Assembly: GCF_021538895.1 (NCBI RefSeq)
Contig: NZ_JADDRL010000018.1
Coordinates: 51,532-115,531 of the forward strand
Length of the DNA: 64,000 bases
DNA from: Streptomyces olivochromogenes
GTDB lineage: Bacteria > Actinomycetota > Actinomycetes > Streptomycetales > Streptomycetaceae
Reading direction: 5' to 3'
Each line of letters opens with the position of its first letter. The stretch's first letter is position 1. Shown in pieces: positions 43,392 to 52,926 of the stretch. The notes under the pieces were generated by a model. The model saw only the letters and a list, made by a program, of their open reading frames with translations, searched no databases and was not told the DNA's origin. The position numbers were made by a program, and so were the translations under genes.

Positions 43392-43981
43392 CGGACGACC
43401 CGCACCTTGGTGTTCGGCTCCGTGCCGAAGGTCCACAGCGCCGTGCCGTCCTCCTTGTGCATACGGATGCCGGCGGTCTGCTTGCCGTCCGCGGCGGGCG
43501 GCGGGGACGAGCCGTCGACCGCGTTGGAGAAGGCGACCGACAGGCCCGACTTCGCGGCGAAGTACAGGATGTGCTCGATCTGGACGCCGTCGGAGCCGGT
43601 GGTGGACGCCAGGGTCTTGGAGATCGTGAAGGTGCCGGGGTCGGGGCTCACCGATCCCGGCCACACGGTGAAGGAGCGGGTGGCCTTGTCGCTCGCGTCG
43701 ACCAGCCACACCCGCTTCTGCCCGAGCGAGTAGACGACTCGGCGGCCCGTGCCCGAGGCGTCCGGCACCGCGGGGGCGGCGGGCGTCTTCGGCTTCGTCT
43801 TGGGCTTCGCGTGGGCGGACCCGTTCGCGCCCGCGGACGCGGAGGCGCTCGGCCGGACGGCCGCGGCCGTCGGGTGCGGCCCCTTGTCGGCCTGGAGGGC
43901 GAGCGCGACGACGGCCACGGTCGCCCCCGCCGTCAGGCCGGTGACCCAAACCCACGAGGGCAGTCGGGCAGGCACGGGCAC
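43388..43981 (-). CDS. L,D-transpeptidase-like secreted protein lacking the catalytic Cys
   Basis: 197 residues. An N-terminal membrane/signal segment (WVWVTGLTAGATVAVVALAL) is followed by an Ala/Ser/Pro/Lys linker to about residue 70. The rest resembles the YkuD fold: RRVVYSLGQKRVWLVDA, SFTVWPGSVSPDPGTFTI, and the C-terminal GIRMHKEDGTALWTFGTEPNTKVRV, equivalent to the usual C-I-R-L-P-N-E-D-A-x-x-L-W stretch. At the position of the catalytic Cys (ShGC in active enzymes) there is Gly (TAGIRM, 169-174), so it is probably inactive as a transpeptidase and may bind peptidoglycan. Confidence 0.72.
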   Translation of the reverse strand: MPVPARLPSWVWVTGLTAGATVAVVALALQADKGPHPTAAAVRPSASASAGANGSAHAKPKTKPKTPAAPAVPDASGTGRRVVYSLGQKRVWLVDASDKATRSFTVWPGSVSPDPGTFTISKTLASTTGSDGVQIEHILYFAAKSGLSVAFSNAVDGSSPPPAADGKQTAGIRMHKEDGTALWTFGTEPNTKVRVVR

Positions 43982-44091
43982 GCATCTCCTCAGCTATGGG
44001 TCCCCATCGCACGGGTGTCGGATCATCGTACCGGCCCCCTTCGGCGCCCCCTCTGCCCCAGCCCCTCCGCCCCGACCCTCCGCCCCGGCCC

Positions 44092-46677
44092 TCAGTCCAG
44101 GACCGGCAGCAGCTCCGGCAGGTGGCCGTCCGAGGCCGCCGCCGCCCGCTGCCGTTCCTCCGAGACCTCGCCGTACAGCGTGGAACGGGGCCGGGCCGGG
44201 CGGCCCGCCGCCTCGGCGACCGCGATCAGGTCCTTGACCGACTTGTACGAGCCGTAGGACGAGCCCGCCATGCGGGAGATCGTCTCCTCCATGAGCGTGC
44301 CACCCAGGTCGTTCGCGCCGGAGCGGAGCATCTCCGCCGCACCCTCCGTGCCCAGCTTCACCCAGCTTGTCTGGATATTGGGGATGTGCGGGTGCAGGAG
44401 CAGCCGGGCCATCGCCGTCACCGCCCGGTTGTCCCGGGTCGTCGGGCCCGGGCGCGCGATGCCCGCCAGGTAGACGGGGGCGTTCGTGTGGATGAAGGGA
44501 AGCGTCACGAACTCGGTGAAACCGCCGGTGCGCTGCTGGATGCCGGCGAGGGTGCGCAGATGCCCGAGCCAGTGGCGGGGCTGGTCCACGTGGCCGTACA
44601 TCATCGTCGAGGACGAGCGGATGCCCAGCTCGTGCGCCGCCGTGATCACCTCGATCCAGGTGGCCGTCGGCAGCTTGCCCTTGGTCAGCACCCAGCGGAC
44701 CTCGTCGTCGAGGATCTCCGCCGCCGTGCCCGGGATGGAGTCGAGGCCCGCCTCCTTGGCCGCCGTCAGCCACTCGCGCACGGGCATGCCGGTACGGGTC
44801 GCGCCGTTGACCACCTCCATCGGCGAGAAGGCGTGCACATGCATACCGGGGACCCGCTCCTTGACCGCCCGGGCGATGTCGAAGTAGGCCGTGCCCGGCA
44901 GGTCCGGGTGGATGCCGCCCTGCATGCACACCTCGACCGCGCCCACCTCCCAGGCCTGCTCGGCCCGGTCCGCGACCTGCTCCAGGGAGAGGGTGTACGC
45001 GTCGGCGTCCGTGCGGCGCTGCGCGAACGCGCAGAAGCGGCAGCCGGTGTAGCAGACGTTGGTGAAGTTGATGTTGCGGGTGACGATGTACGTCACGTCG
45101 TCGCCGACGGCCGCCCGGCGCACGTCGTCCGCGATCCGCGTCAGCGCGTCCAGCGCCGGGCCGTCCGCGTGGAACAGGGCCAGCGCCTCGTCGTCCGTCA
45201 ACTTCGTCGGGTCGTCCGCCGCGGTCGCCAGGGCCGCGCGGACGTCCGTGTCGATCCGCTGCGGCGCGAGGCCGGGGGCGGCCGCCTCCCGCAGGGCGCC
45301 CCAGTCGCCGTACACCTCGTCGAAGTCGTCGCGCCGGTCGGCCGTACGGCCCTCGGTGTCGATGGTGCGGTGCAGGTCGGTGCGGCCCGCGGCGACGAAC
45401 ACCTCCTCCGGCTCCTGCCAGGGGTGACCCTCGACGACCGCGTCCGGCCGGGCCAGGCCGGTCTGCGGGTCGGCGAGCGCGGCGACGTGCGGGCGCAGCC
45501 GCGGGTCCAGCCAGGGCTCGCCGCGGGTGACGAACTCCGGGTACACGCACAGGCGTTCGCGCAGCTCGAAGCCGGCCGCGCGGGAGCGTGCGGTGAGTTC
45601 CTCGATCTGCGGCCAGGGACGCTCGGGGTTGACGTGGTCGATGGTGAGCGGGGAGACGCCGCCCCAGTCGTCGATGCCGGCGCCGATGAGCCCCTCGTAC
45701 TCGGCGTCGACGAGGTTCGGCGGGGCCTGCAGACAGGCGGCCGGTCCCATGATGTGCCGGGCCACCGCCACCGTGGCGACCAGCTCGTCGAGTTCGGCGT
45801 CCGGCATGCCGCGCATCGCCGTGTCCGGCTTGGCGCGGAAGTTCTGGATGATCAGCTCCTGGATGCCGTGGTAGGACCGCGACACCTTGCGCAGCGCGAA
45901 CAGCGACTCGGCGCGCTCCTCGTACGTCTCGCCGATACCGATCAGGAGCCCCGAGGTGAAGGGGACGGAGGAGCGGCCCGCGTCCTCCAGCACGCGCAGG
46001 CGTACGGCGGGTTCCTTGTCCGGGGAGCCGTGGTGCGGGCCGCCGGGCTCCGACCACAGGCGGGTCGCCGTCGTCTCCAGCATCATGCCCATGGACGGGG
46101 CCACGGGCTTGAGCCGCTGGAAGTCGGTCCAGGACATGACGCCCGGGTTGAGATGGGGCAGGAGTCCCGTCTCCTCCAGGATCCGTACGGAGATGGCGCG
46201 GACGTAGGCGATGGTGTCGTCGTAGCCGTGCGCGTCGAGCCATTCGCGGGCCTCGGGCCAGCGGTCCTCGGGCTTGTCGCCGAGGGTGATGAGGGCTTCC
46301 TTGCAGCCGAGGGCCGCGCCCTTGCGGGCGATGTCGAGGACCTCGTCCGGGGACATGAACATCCCGTGCCCGGCGCGGCGCAGCTTGCCGGGGACGGTGA
46401 CGAAGGTGCAGTAGTGGCACTTGTCCCGGCACAGCCGGGTGAGGGGGATGAAGACGCTCTTCGAGTACGTGATGACACCGGGCCGGCCGGCCGCCTCCAG
46501 GCCCGCGTCCCGCACCCGGGCGGCCGACGCGGCGAGGTCCTCGAGGGCCTCGCCGCGCGCCTGGAGCAGCACCGCCGCCTCGGACACGTCGAGGGCGACG
46601 CCGTCCCGGGCGCGTTTGAGGGCGCGACGCATGGAGTTCTCGGTCGGGCCGGTTCCGGAGGTCGCGGAAGTCGTCAT
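44092..46677 (-). CDS. fbiC: FO synthase, bifunctional CofG-CofH
   Basis: 861 residues, the full length of actinobacterial FbiC. Two radical-SAM domains: the N-terminal CofG-like half has the CRDKCHYC cluster motif (Cys83, 87, 90) and the C-terminal CofH-like half has CYTGCRFC (Cys542, 546, 549). It makes 7,8-didemethyl-8-hydroxy-5-deazariboflavin (FO) from tyrosine and 5-amino-6-ribitylaminouracil, the chromophore of coenzyme F420. Several F420- or flavin-dependent oxidoreductases lie beside it. TATGCT is 7 nt before ATG, so the transcript may be leaderless. Confidence 0.96.
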   Translation of the reverse strand: MTTSATSGTGPTENSMRRALKRARDGVALDVSEAAVLLQARGEALEDLAASAARVRDAGLEAAGRPGVITYSKSVFIPLTRLCRDKCHYCTFVTVPGKLRRAGHGMFMSPDEVLDIARKGAALGCKEALITLGDKPEDRWPEAREWLDAHGYDDTIAYVRAISVRILEETGLLPHLNPGVMSWTDFQRLKPVAPSMGMMLETTATRLWSEPGGPHHGSPDKEPAVRLRVLEDAGRSSVPFTSGLLIGIGETYEERAESLFALRKVSRSYHGIQELIIQNFRAKPDTAMRGMPDAELDELVATVAVARHIMGPAACLQAPPNLVDAEYEGLIGAGIDDWGGVSPLTIDHVNPERPWPQIEELTARSRAAGFELRERLCVYPEFVTRGEPWLDPRLRPHVAALADPQTGLARPDAVVEGHPWQEPEEVFVAAGRTDLHRTIDTEGRTADRRDDFDEVYGDWGALREAAAPGLAPQRIDTDVRAALATAADDPTKLTDDEALALFHADGPALDALTRIADDVRRAAVGDDVTYIVTRNINFTNVCYTGCRFCAFAQRRTDADAYTLSLEQVADRAEQAWEVGAVEVCMQGGIHPDLPGTAYFDIARAVKERVPGMHVHAFSPMEVVNGATRTGMPVREWLTAAKEAGLDSIPGTAAEILDDEVRWVLTKGKLPTATWIEVITAAHELGIRSSSTMMYGHVDQPRHWLGHLRTLAGIQQRTGGFTEFVTLPFIHTNAPVYLAGIARPGPTTRDNRAVTAMARLLLHPHIPNIQTSWVKLGTEGAAEMLRSGANDLGGTLMEETISRMAGSSYGSYKSVKDLIAVAEAAGRPARPRSTLYGEVSEERQRAAAASDGHLPELLPVLD

Positions 46678-46746
46678 TCTTTGAGCATACGTTCGGGCTG
46701 ATCAGGACAAAGAGATGCCGCCGCATTCGCCCGCGGCCGCCGTTCG

Positions 46747-47616
46747 TTACACGATGTCACTGGATCCGCCGGGCAGATAAGGGGCGTACCGGTCGAGCAC
46801 GCGCAGCACCTCGGCCTCGCCGGCGGGCGGCAGTTGCACCACGACCTCCTCGATGCCGAGCTCCGTGTAGTGGGCGAGCTTGCCGGGCGAGGGCTGGACG
46901 GCGTACGGCACCACCTGCAGGGCGGCCGCGTCGCGCCCCGCGTCCGCCCACACGGAGCGCAGCACGGGCAGCGACTCGGCCAGCCCGTGCCCGCCGATCG
47001 GCAGCCACCCGTCGGCGTACTCCGCGATATGCGCGAACAGCTTGGGCCCGGCGGCCCCGCCGACCAGGGTGCGGGGGCCGACGACCGGTCCCCTGGGCTT
47101 CTGCGCGGGCTTAGGATGCGCGTGGCTGGCCCGCACGCTCCCGAACTCCCCCTCGTAGGCGGTGGGTTCGTCCGCCCACAGGGCCCGCATGAGGGCCATG
47201 CGGTCGCGGACGAGTTCGCGCCGGGTGCGCCAGTCCACACCGTGGTCGGCGGCCTCCTCGACGTTCCAGCCGAAGCCGAGGCCGAGGGTGAACCGTCCGC
47301 CGGAGAGGTGGTCCAGGGTCGCGATCTGCTTGGCGAGGGCGATCGGGTCGTGCTGGGCGACGAGCGTGATGCCGGTGCCGAGGCCCAGCCGCTCGGTGAC
47401 CGCCGCCGCCTGTCCCAGCGCGACGAAGGGGTCGAGGGTACGGCCGTACTCGCGCGGCAGCTCGCCGCCGGCCGGGTACGGAGTGGTCCGCTCGACCGGG
47501 ATGTGGGTGTGCTCGGGCAGATACAGCCCGGCGAATCCGCGCTCCTCCAGCTCACGCGCGAGCCGGACGGGGGCGATGGTCTCGTCGGAGAGGAAGATCG
47601 TGACGGCGATACGCAT
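46747..47616 (-). CDS. LLM-class F420-dependent oxidoreductase
   Basis: 289 residues from ATG 47616; longer in-frame starts add a Cys-rich stretch unlike the family. Luciferase-like fold: RIAVTIFLSDET, LGTGITLVAQHDPIALAKQIATLDHLSGGRFTLGLGFGW and the VGGAAGPKLFAHIAEYADGW motif are typical of the F420-dependent LLM family. It lies downstream of PHP and upstream of fbiC, and its neighbourhood favours F420 as cofactor. Substrate unknown. Confidence 0.88.
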   Translation of the reverse strand: MRIAVTIFLSDETIAPVRLARELEERGFAGLYLPEHTHIPVERTTPYPAGGELPREYGRTLDPFVALGQAAAVTERLGLGTGITLVAQHDPIALAKQIATLDHLSGGRFTLGLGFGWNVEEAADHGVDWRTRRELVRDRMALMRALWADEPTAYEGEFGSVRASHAHPKPAQKPRGPVVGPRTLVGGAAGPKLFAHIAEYADGWLPIGGHGLAESLPVLRSVWADAGRDAAALQVVPYAVQPSPGKLAHYTELGIEEVVVQLPPAGEAEVLRVLDRYAPYLPGGSSDIV

Positions 47617-47653
47617 GACCCAGGTGTACCCGCGTCGGCCACAACTGTCCATA

Positions 47654-47665
47654 CCGACCAGTCGG
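47654..47665. promoter_or_regulatory. Short palindrome between divergent LLM and PHP genes
   Basis: CCGAC-CA-GTCGG, midway between starts 47616 (minus) and 47718 (plus). A weak candidate operator. Confidence 0.35.
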
Positions 47666-47717
47666 CACAAATCGCCGCCCTCTGTCGGTCGCCGCCCCGC
47701 GCGCCTACGTTGGAGGC

Positions 47718-49178
47718 GTGAGCTTCGCGGCGGAGCACGGACAGGGCCCGCGGGACGGGCCGCGGCAGGAGACCCGGACGGTGCGCGGCACCCTGCCGCC
47801 CGGCGCCCCCGACTTCGTGTACGTCCCCGTCGAAGTCCCCTCCGGCGTACGGGAGATCAGGGTCTCGTACACCTACGACAGGCCGTCCGTCCCGGCCGGC
47901 ACCCCGGGCAACGCGCTCGACATCGGCATCTTCGACCAGCACGGCACCGAACTCGGCGGCCACGGCTTCAGGGGCTGGTCGGGCGGCGCCCGCACGGAGT
48001 TCTTCCTGCGCGCCGACGAGGCGACCCCGGGCTACCTCCCCGGCCCGCTGCGAGAAGGCACCTGGCACATCGCCCTCGGCCCCTACACGGTGGCGCCGCG
48101 GGGCGTCTCGTACGAGCTGACGATCACCCTGACGTACGGGGAGCCGGGCGAGACCCCCACCCCGGTGTACCCGCCCGACCGGGCGCGGGGCCGGGGCCGA
48201 GCCTGGTACCGGGGCGACTGCCACCTGCACTCCTGGCACTCCGACGGCCGCCGCACCCCGGACGCGATCGCGGCGCTGGCGCGCGCGGCGGGCCTGGACT
48301 TCCTCAACACCTCGGAGCACAACACGCACGCCTCGCACGCGCACTGGGCCGCCGCCGCGGGCGAGGACCTGCTGATCCTGCTGGGCGAGGAGGTCACGAC
48401 CAGGAACGGCCACGTGCTCGCCCTCGGCACCGCCCCCGGCACCTTCGTCGACTGGCGCTACCGGGCACGCGACAACCGCTTCGGCCGCTTCGCCCGGCAG
48501 ATCCACCGGGCCGGCGGACTGGTCGTCCCCGCCCACCCGTACGCCACCTGTGTCGGCTGCGGCTGGCGGTTCGGCTTCGCGGAGGCGGACGCGGTGGAGG
48601 TGTGGAACGGCCCGTTCACCCCCGACGACGAGGTGGCGCTGGCCGCATGGGACGCGCGGCTGGTGGCCGCCGTGCACGCGGCGGGCCGGACGCCCTGGCT
48701 CCCGGCGATGGGCAACAGCGACGCCCACCGCGACCCGGACGTCGTCGGCCACCCCCAGACCGTCGTCCTCGCCGACGACCTGACCAAAGAGGCGATCCTC
48801 GACGGCATCCGGGCCGGCCGCTCGTACGTGGCCGAGTCGAGGAAGGTGGAGCTGGCGTTCACGGCGAGAGCGGACGACGGCCGAACGGCGGACATCGGCG
48901 GCCGCCTGGAGACGGAATCGGACACACCGGTGACGGTCCGCCTGGAGGTCTCCGGCGCCCCGCGCTGCACGGTCCGCCTCGTGACGGATCAGGGCACCCT
49001 CCTGACCGGCGAACCGCTGCCGGTGACCGGCACGGGCGTGGTCGAGTGGCGTACGACTCCGGCGTACGCGGCCTACGTACGCGCGGAACTGCGCCACGAG
49101 ACGGCGGCGGGGCCTGTCCCGGGGGTGCCGGCGGCCCTCACGAACCCGATCTTCCTGGGGCGGCGGACCGACCACTGA
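47718..49178 (+). CDS. PHP-domain metallohydrolase (CehA/McbA-like)
   Basis: 486 residues. PHP metal motifs in order: DCHLHSWHSDG (near 170), LNTSEHNTH, LGEEVTTRNGHVLALG, VPAHPYA, and NSDAHRDP. The first about 165 residues form a beta-rich domain, as in CehA-type esterases. Likely a phosphoesterase or carboxylesterase using a trinuclear metal site. GGAGG lies only one base before the GTG, and TACGTT 7 nt before it may be a -10 box of a leaderless transcript. Confidence 0.87.
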   Translation: MSFAAEHGQGPRDGPRQETRTVRGTLPPGAPDFVYVPVEVPSGVREIRVSYTYDRPSVPAGTPGNALDIGIFDQHGTELGGHGFRGWSGGARTEFFLRADEATPGYLPGPLREGTWHIALGPYTVAPRGVSYELTITLTYGEPGETPTPVYPPDRARGRGRAWYRGDCHLHSWHSDGRRTPDAIAALARAAGLDFLNTSEHNTHASHAHWAAAAGEDLLILLGEEVTTRNGHVLALGTAPGTFVDWRYRARDNRFGRFARQIHRAGGLVVPAHPYATCVGCGWRFGFAEADAVEVWNGPFTPDDEVALAAWDARLVAAVHAAGRTPWLPAMGNSDAHRDPDVVGHPQTVVLADDLTKEAILDGIRAGRSYVAESRKVELAFTARADDGRTADIGGRLETESDTPVTVRLEVSGAPRCTVRLVTDQGTLLTGEPLPVTGTGVVEWRTTPAYAAYVRAELRHETAAGPVPGVPAALTNPIFLGRRTDH

Positions 49179-49298
49179 CCGGCGGCACGGAGCCGGCGCA
49201 CCGCGCCGCCGCGCCGCCGGGACGGCGCCGGGCCGAAGGACGGTCACGGGCGTACCGTCCCCTCGACGGAACCCATCGACGCGGGAGGCCACGAGTCC

Positions 49299-49694
49299 AT
49301 GTCCCGATACGCCGACCTGAAGCACCGGGCGGTCACCGCCTTCCAGCGCCGTGTCGGCAACCCCGTGCTGCGCCGGATCCCGCTGCAGACGGTGCTGGAG
49401 ACCACCGGCCGCCGGTCCGGCCTGCCCCGGCAGACCCCGGTGGGCGGCCGGCGGATCGGCGACTCCTTCTGGCTGGTCTCCGAGTTCGGGCACCGGTCCC
49501 AGTACGTCCGCAACATCGAGGCCGACCCCGCCGTCCGCGTCCGCATCCGGGGCCGCTGGCACAGCGGCACCGCGCATCTCCTGCCCGACGACGACGCCGT
49601 GGCCCGCCTGCGCCACCTGCCCCGAATGAACAGCACGGCGGTACGGGCACTCGGCACCGACCTGCTCACGGTGCGGGTGGATCTGACGGGGTGA
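49299..49694 (+). CDS. Deazaflavin (F420)-dependent nitroreductase, DDN family
   Basis: 131 residues, normal length. Family signature: LLETTGRRSGLPRQTPV-type stretch (ETTGRRSGLPRQTPV), FWLVSEFGHRSQYVRNIEADPAVRVRI. These bind F420H2 with a split beta-barrel. Probably reduces quinones or similar compounds. The product of fbiC upstream supports F420 use. It ends 4 bp before the convergent ALDH gene. Confidence 0.9.
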   Translation: MSRYADLKHRAVTAFQRRVGNPVLRRIPLQTVLETTGRRSGLPRQTPVGGRRIGDSFWLVSEFGHRSQYVRNIEADPAVRVRIRGRWHSGTAHLLPDDDAVARLRHLPRMNSTAVRALGTDLLTVRVDLTG

Positions 49695-49697
49695 CCC

Positions 49698-51158
49698 TCA
49701 CCCCGGCCACACGATCGCCTGCACCTCGCCGTACGCGTGCAGGGCGTAGGACCCGACGTCCCGGCCCACCCCGCTCTTCTTGAACCCCCCGAAGGGCGCC
49801 TCCATGTTGCGGCCGACGGTGTTGATGCCGACCCCTCCCGCCCGCAGTCGCCGGGCCACCCGGAAGGCCTTCGCCACGTCCGCCGACCACACGTAGTCGA
49901 TGAGGCCGTAGTCGGAGTCGTTGGCCAGGACGACGGCCTCTTCCTCCTCGTCGAAGGGGATCACCGAGACGACCGGGCCGAAGATCTCCTCCCGCGCCAC
50001 GCGCATGTCGTTCGTGCAGTCGGCGAGCAGGGTGGGCGCTGCGTAGAAACCCCGGTCTAGGGCCGGGCGTTCGCCGCCCGCCACCACCGTCGCGCCCTCC
50101 TTGCGGGCCAGTTCGACGTACGCCTCCACCCGGTCCCGGTGCGCGGCCGAGATCACCGGCCCCACCACCGTCTCCGGCTCCCTCGGATCCCCCACCTTCA
50201 ACCGGTCCACGTACCGGGCCAGTTGCCCGACCAGCTGCTCGTACACGCCCCGCTGCGCCAGCACCCGCGTCGGCGCCGTGCAGATCTGCCCGCTGTAGAA
50301 GGAGAACGTCGTCCCGATCCCGGCCACCGCCGAGGCGAGGTCCGCGTCGTCGAAGACGACCGCCGCGCCCTTGCCGCCGAGCTCCATCAGCTGCCGCTTC
50401 ATGCCCCGCCCGCACACCTCGGCGATGCGCTGCCCGACCGCCGTGGAGCCGGTGAAGCTCACCATGTCGACGTCCGGGGAGTCGACGGCCGCCTCGCCCA
50501 CCCCGACCGCCCGGCCGGAGACCACGTTCACCACGCCCGGCGGCACGCCCGCCGCCTCCAGCGCCTCCGCCATCCGGTACACCGACAACGGGTCCTGCGG
50601 GGCCGGCTTGACCACCACCGTGTTGCCCATCGCCAGCGCCGGGGCGACCTTTCCCGCCGGGTTCGCCCAGGGGTTGTTGTAGGAGGTGATGCAGGTGACC
50701 ACGCCGACCGGCTGGCGTATCGCCAGGGCGCCCATCACCCCCGCCCGGCCCATCGGGCCCGCCTCGTTGATCTGCGGCGCGATCGGCCACTCCGCCGGCT
50801 CGACCCGCGCGTAGCGGCGGAAGCGGGCCGCCGCCACCCCCACCTGCATGCCGCGCGCCGTCCCCGTCGTGGCGCCGGTCTCCGCCCGGGCCAGGTCCGC
50901 GTACGGCACCAGGTGGCCGCGGATGATGTCGGCGGCCCGGCCGAGGACGGCCGCCCGTTCCTCCGGAGTCCTGCGGGACCACGGGCCGAAGGCCTCGCGG
51001 GCCGCGGCGCAGGCCGCGCGCACCTGGTCCCGCGAGGCCTCCGGCGCCCAGCCGACGGTCTCCTCGGTCGCCGGGTCCACGACCTCGTAGTGACCGTCGT
51101 CGGGCTCCGTCCACGTCCCGCCGATGAACAGCCGCTGCCCGTCGGACGAGGGGTTCAC
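49698..51158 (-). CDS. Aldehyde dehydrogenase
   Basis: 486 residues from GTG 51158; GTGA overlaps the preceding gene's TGA, showing translational coupling. Complete ALDH motifs: Glu259 in MELGGKGA, catalytic Cys293 in GQICTAP, cofactor region SFTGSTAVG, and C-terminal PFGGFKKSGVGRDVG. It is last in the six-gene minus-strand operon and should oxidise an aldehyde produced in the pathway to an acid. Substrate unknown. Confidence 0.93.
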   Translation of the reverse strand: MNPSSDGQRLFIGGTWTEPDDGHYEVVDPATEETVGWAPEASRDQVRAACAAAREAFGPWSRRTPEERAAVLGRAADIIRGHLVPYADLARAETGATTGTARGMQVGVAAARFRRYARVEPAEWPIAPQINEAGPMGRAGVMGALAIRQPVGVVTCITSYNNPWANPAGKVAPALAMGNTVVVKPAPQDPLSVYRMAEALEAAGVPPGVVNVVSGRAVGVGEAAVDSPDVDMVSFTGSTAVGQRIAEVCGRGMKRQLMELGGKGAAVVFDDADLASAVAGIGTTFSFYSGQICTAPTRVLAQRGVYEQLVGQLARYVDRLKVGDPREPETVVGPVISAAHRDRVEAYVELARKEGATVVAGGERPALDRGFYAAPTLLADCTNDMRVAREEIFGPVVSVIPFDEEEEAVVLANDSDYGLIDYVWSADVAKAFRVARRLRAGGVGINTVGRNMEAPFGGFKKSGVGRDVGSYALHAYGEVQAIVWPG

Positions 51159-52885
51159 CTGGTGCTCACCGTCCTCGTGTCCCGGCCGGAGCGCAGCACC
51201 CTGCCGGGTACGGCCCCGCTCACCACGTCGCCGCGGATCGCCTCGACCCCGTTGACCCACACGGCCCGTATGCCGATCGGCCGGGAGTCCAGCCGCGGGC
51301 TGTCACCCGGCAGGTCGTGCACCAGGGTGGCCTGGCCCGCGTCGATCCGCTCCGGGTCGAACAGCACCAGGTCCGCATGCCAGCCCTCCCGGATCCGGCC
51401 GCGCTCGCGCAGCCCGAACAGCCGCGCGGGGTCGTCCGTCAGCATCTTCACCGCCTGTTCGAGGCCGACCAGTTTCCGGCCGCGCAGGCAGTCCCCGATG
51501 AAGCGGGTCGTGTACGGCGCTCCGCACATGCGGTCCAGGTGCGCGCCCGCGTCCGACCCGCCGAGCAGGACGTCCTCGTGCTGCCAGGTGTCCGCCCGCA
51601 GCGTCCACGACGCCGGGTCGTTGTCGGTCGGCATGGGCCACAGCACCGTACGCAGCTCGTCGGCCGCGCAGATCTCCACGAGGCACTCGAACGGGTCCTG
51701 CCCCCGTTCCCCGGCGATGTCCCTGACCACCCGGCCGCGCAGCCCGGCGTTCGCCTCGCTGTAGGTGTCACCGATGACGTACCGGCCGAAGTTGGCCAGC
51801 CGCCGGAAGACGCCCGCCTCCTTCGACTCGGCGCGCCGGAGCATCTCGGCCCGCACCTCGGGGTCACGGAGTTTCGCCATCCGCTCGGGGACCGGGAGGC
51901 CGAGGATCGGCCCCCACCCGGGGATGAGGTTCAGGGCGCAGAACGTGCCGAGGGACATGTTCATCGGCGTGAGGATCGGCATGGTGAGGGCGACGATCCG
52001 GCCGCCGGCCTTGCGGGCCCGCTCGCTCGCCGTCAGCTGCCGGGGCACCCGCTCCGGGACGGCCGCGTCGACCGTCAGGACGTTCCAGTTCAGGGGGCGT
52101 CCGGCGGCCGCGCTCATCTCCACGAACAGGTCGATCTCCGCGTCGCTGAACTGGTCCAGGCAGCCCGCGACGATCGCCTCGATCTGGGTGCCCTCGTGCT
52201 CCCCGACGGCCTTCGACAGGGCCAGCAGCTCGCCGGGGAGCGCGTGCCGCGAGGCCACCGGCTGCCCGTCGCCGTCCGAGTGGGTGGTGGACTGGGTCGT
52301 GGAGAGACCCCACGCGCCCGCGTCCATCGCCTCGTGGAAGATCCGCAGCATCTCGGCGAGCTGCTCCCGCGTCGGCTGTCCGCCCACCGCGTCCGGCCCC
52401 ATCACGTACCGCCGCAGCGCGCAGTGCCCCACCATGAAGCCCGCGTTGACGGCGATCCGCCCCTCAAGCGCGTCCAGGTACTCCCCGAACGTGTTCCAGG
52501 ACCAGGGCGCCCCCTCCTCCAGAGCGACCAGGGACATGCCCTCCACCTTGGACATCATGCGGCGGGTGTAGTCGGCGTCCTCGGGCCGGTCCGGATTCAG
52601 GGGCGCGAGGGTGAACCCGCAGTTCCCGGCCGCGACCGTGGTGACGCCGTGGTCCAGCGACGGAGTGGCGTACGGGTCCCAGAACAACTGGGCGTCGTAG
52701 TGGGTGTGCGGGTCGACGAACCCGGGCGCGAGCACGAGCCCGGCGGCGTCCTCACTGGTACGGGACTCCTCGGTGACGGTTCCGATGACAGCGATCCGAC
52801 CGTCACGGATGCCGACGTCGGCGGTGAAGGCGGGCGCGCCCGTCCCGTCGACGACGGTCGCGCCTTTGATGACGTGATCGAGCAT
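51155..52885 (-). CDS. Amidohydrolase, N-acyl-D-amino-acid deacylase-like
   Basis: 576 residues. Amidohydrolase family 3: HGTV-type N-terminal KGATVVDGTG, the metal motif GFVDPHTHYDAQLFWDP, VGHCALRRYVMG, and C-terminal GGSDAGAHLDRMCGAPYTTRFI. Similar proteins are called D-aminoacylases, but in catabolic clusters many act on cyclic amides or lactones. It is fifth in the operon, overlapped by ALDH, 41 bp after the LLM gene. Confidence 0.85.
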   Translation of the reverse strand: MLDHVIKGATVVDGTGAPAFTADVGIRDGRIAVIGTVTEESRTSEDAAGLVLAPGFVDPHTHYDAQLFWDPYATPSLDHGVTTVAAGNCGFTLAPLNPDRPEDADYTRRMMSKVEGMSLVALEEGAPWSWNTFGEYLDALEGRIAVNAGFMVGHCALRRYVMGPDAVGGQPTREQLAEMLRIFHEAMDAGAWGLSTTQSTTHSDGDGQPVASRHALPGELLALSKAVGEHEGTQIEAIVAGCLDQFSDAEIDLFVEMSAAAGRPLNWNVLTVDAAVPERVPRQLTASERARKAGGRIVALTMPILTPMNMSLGTFCALNLIPGWGPILGLPVPERMAKLRDPEVRAEMLRRAESKEAGVFRRLANFGRYVIGDTYSEANAGLRGRVVRDIAGERGQDPFECLVEICAADELRTVLWPMPTDNDPASWTLRADTWQHEDVLLGGSDAGAHLDRMCGAPYTTRFIGDCLRGRKLVGLEQAVKMLTDDPARLFGLRERGRIREGWHADLVLFDPERIDAGQATLVHDLPGDSPRLDSRPIGIRAVWVNGVEAIRGDVVSGAVPGRVLRSGRDTRTVSTR

Positions 52886-52926
52886 GGGGTGTTCCCTTTC
52901 CGGCTCCAGGACTGAAAGGGGCGCGA

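Noticed and set aside
43996..46701. 901-codon plus-strand frame opposite fbiC
   Set aside because: FbiC motifs on the minus strand are decisive.
46674..49616. 980-codon minus-strand frame
   Set aside because: It runs opposite the PHP gene and out of frame with the LLM gene; no domain is recognisable.
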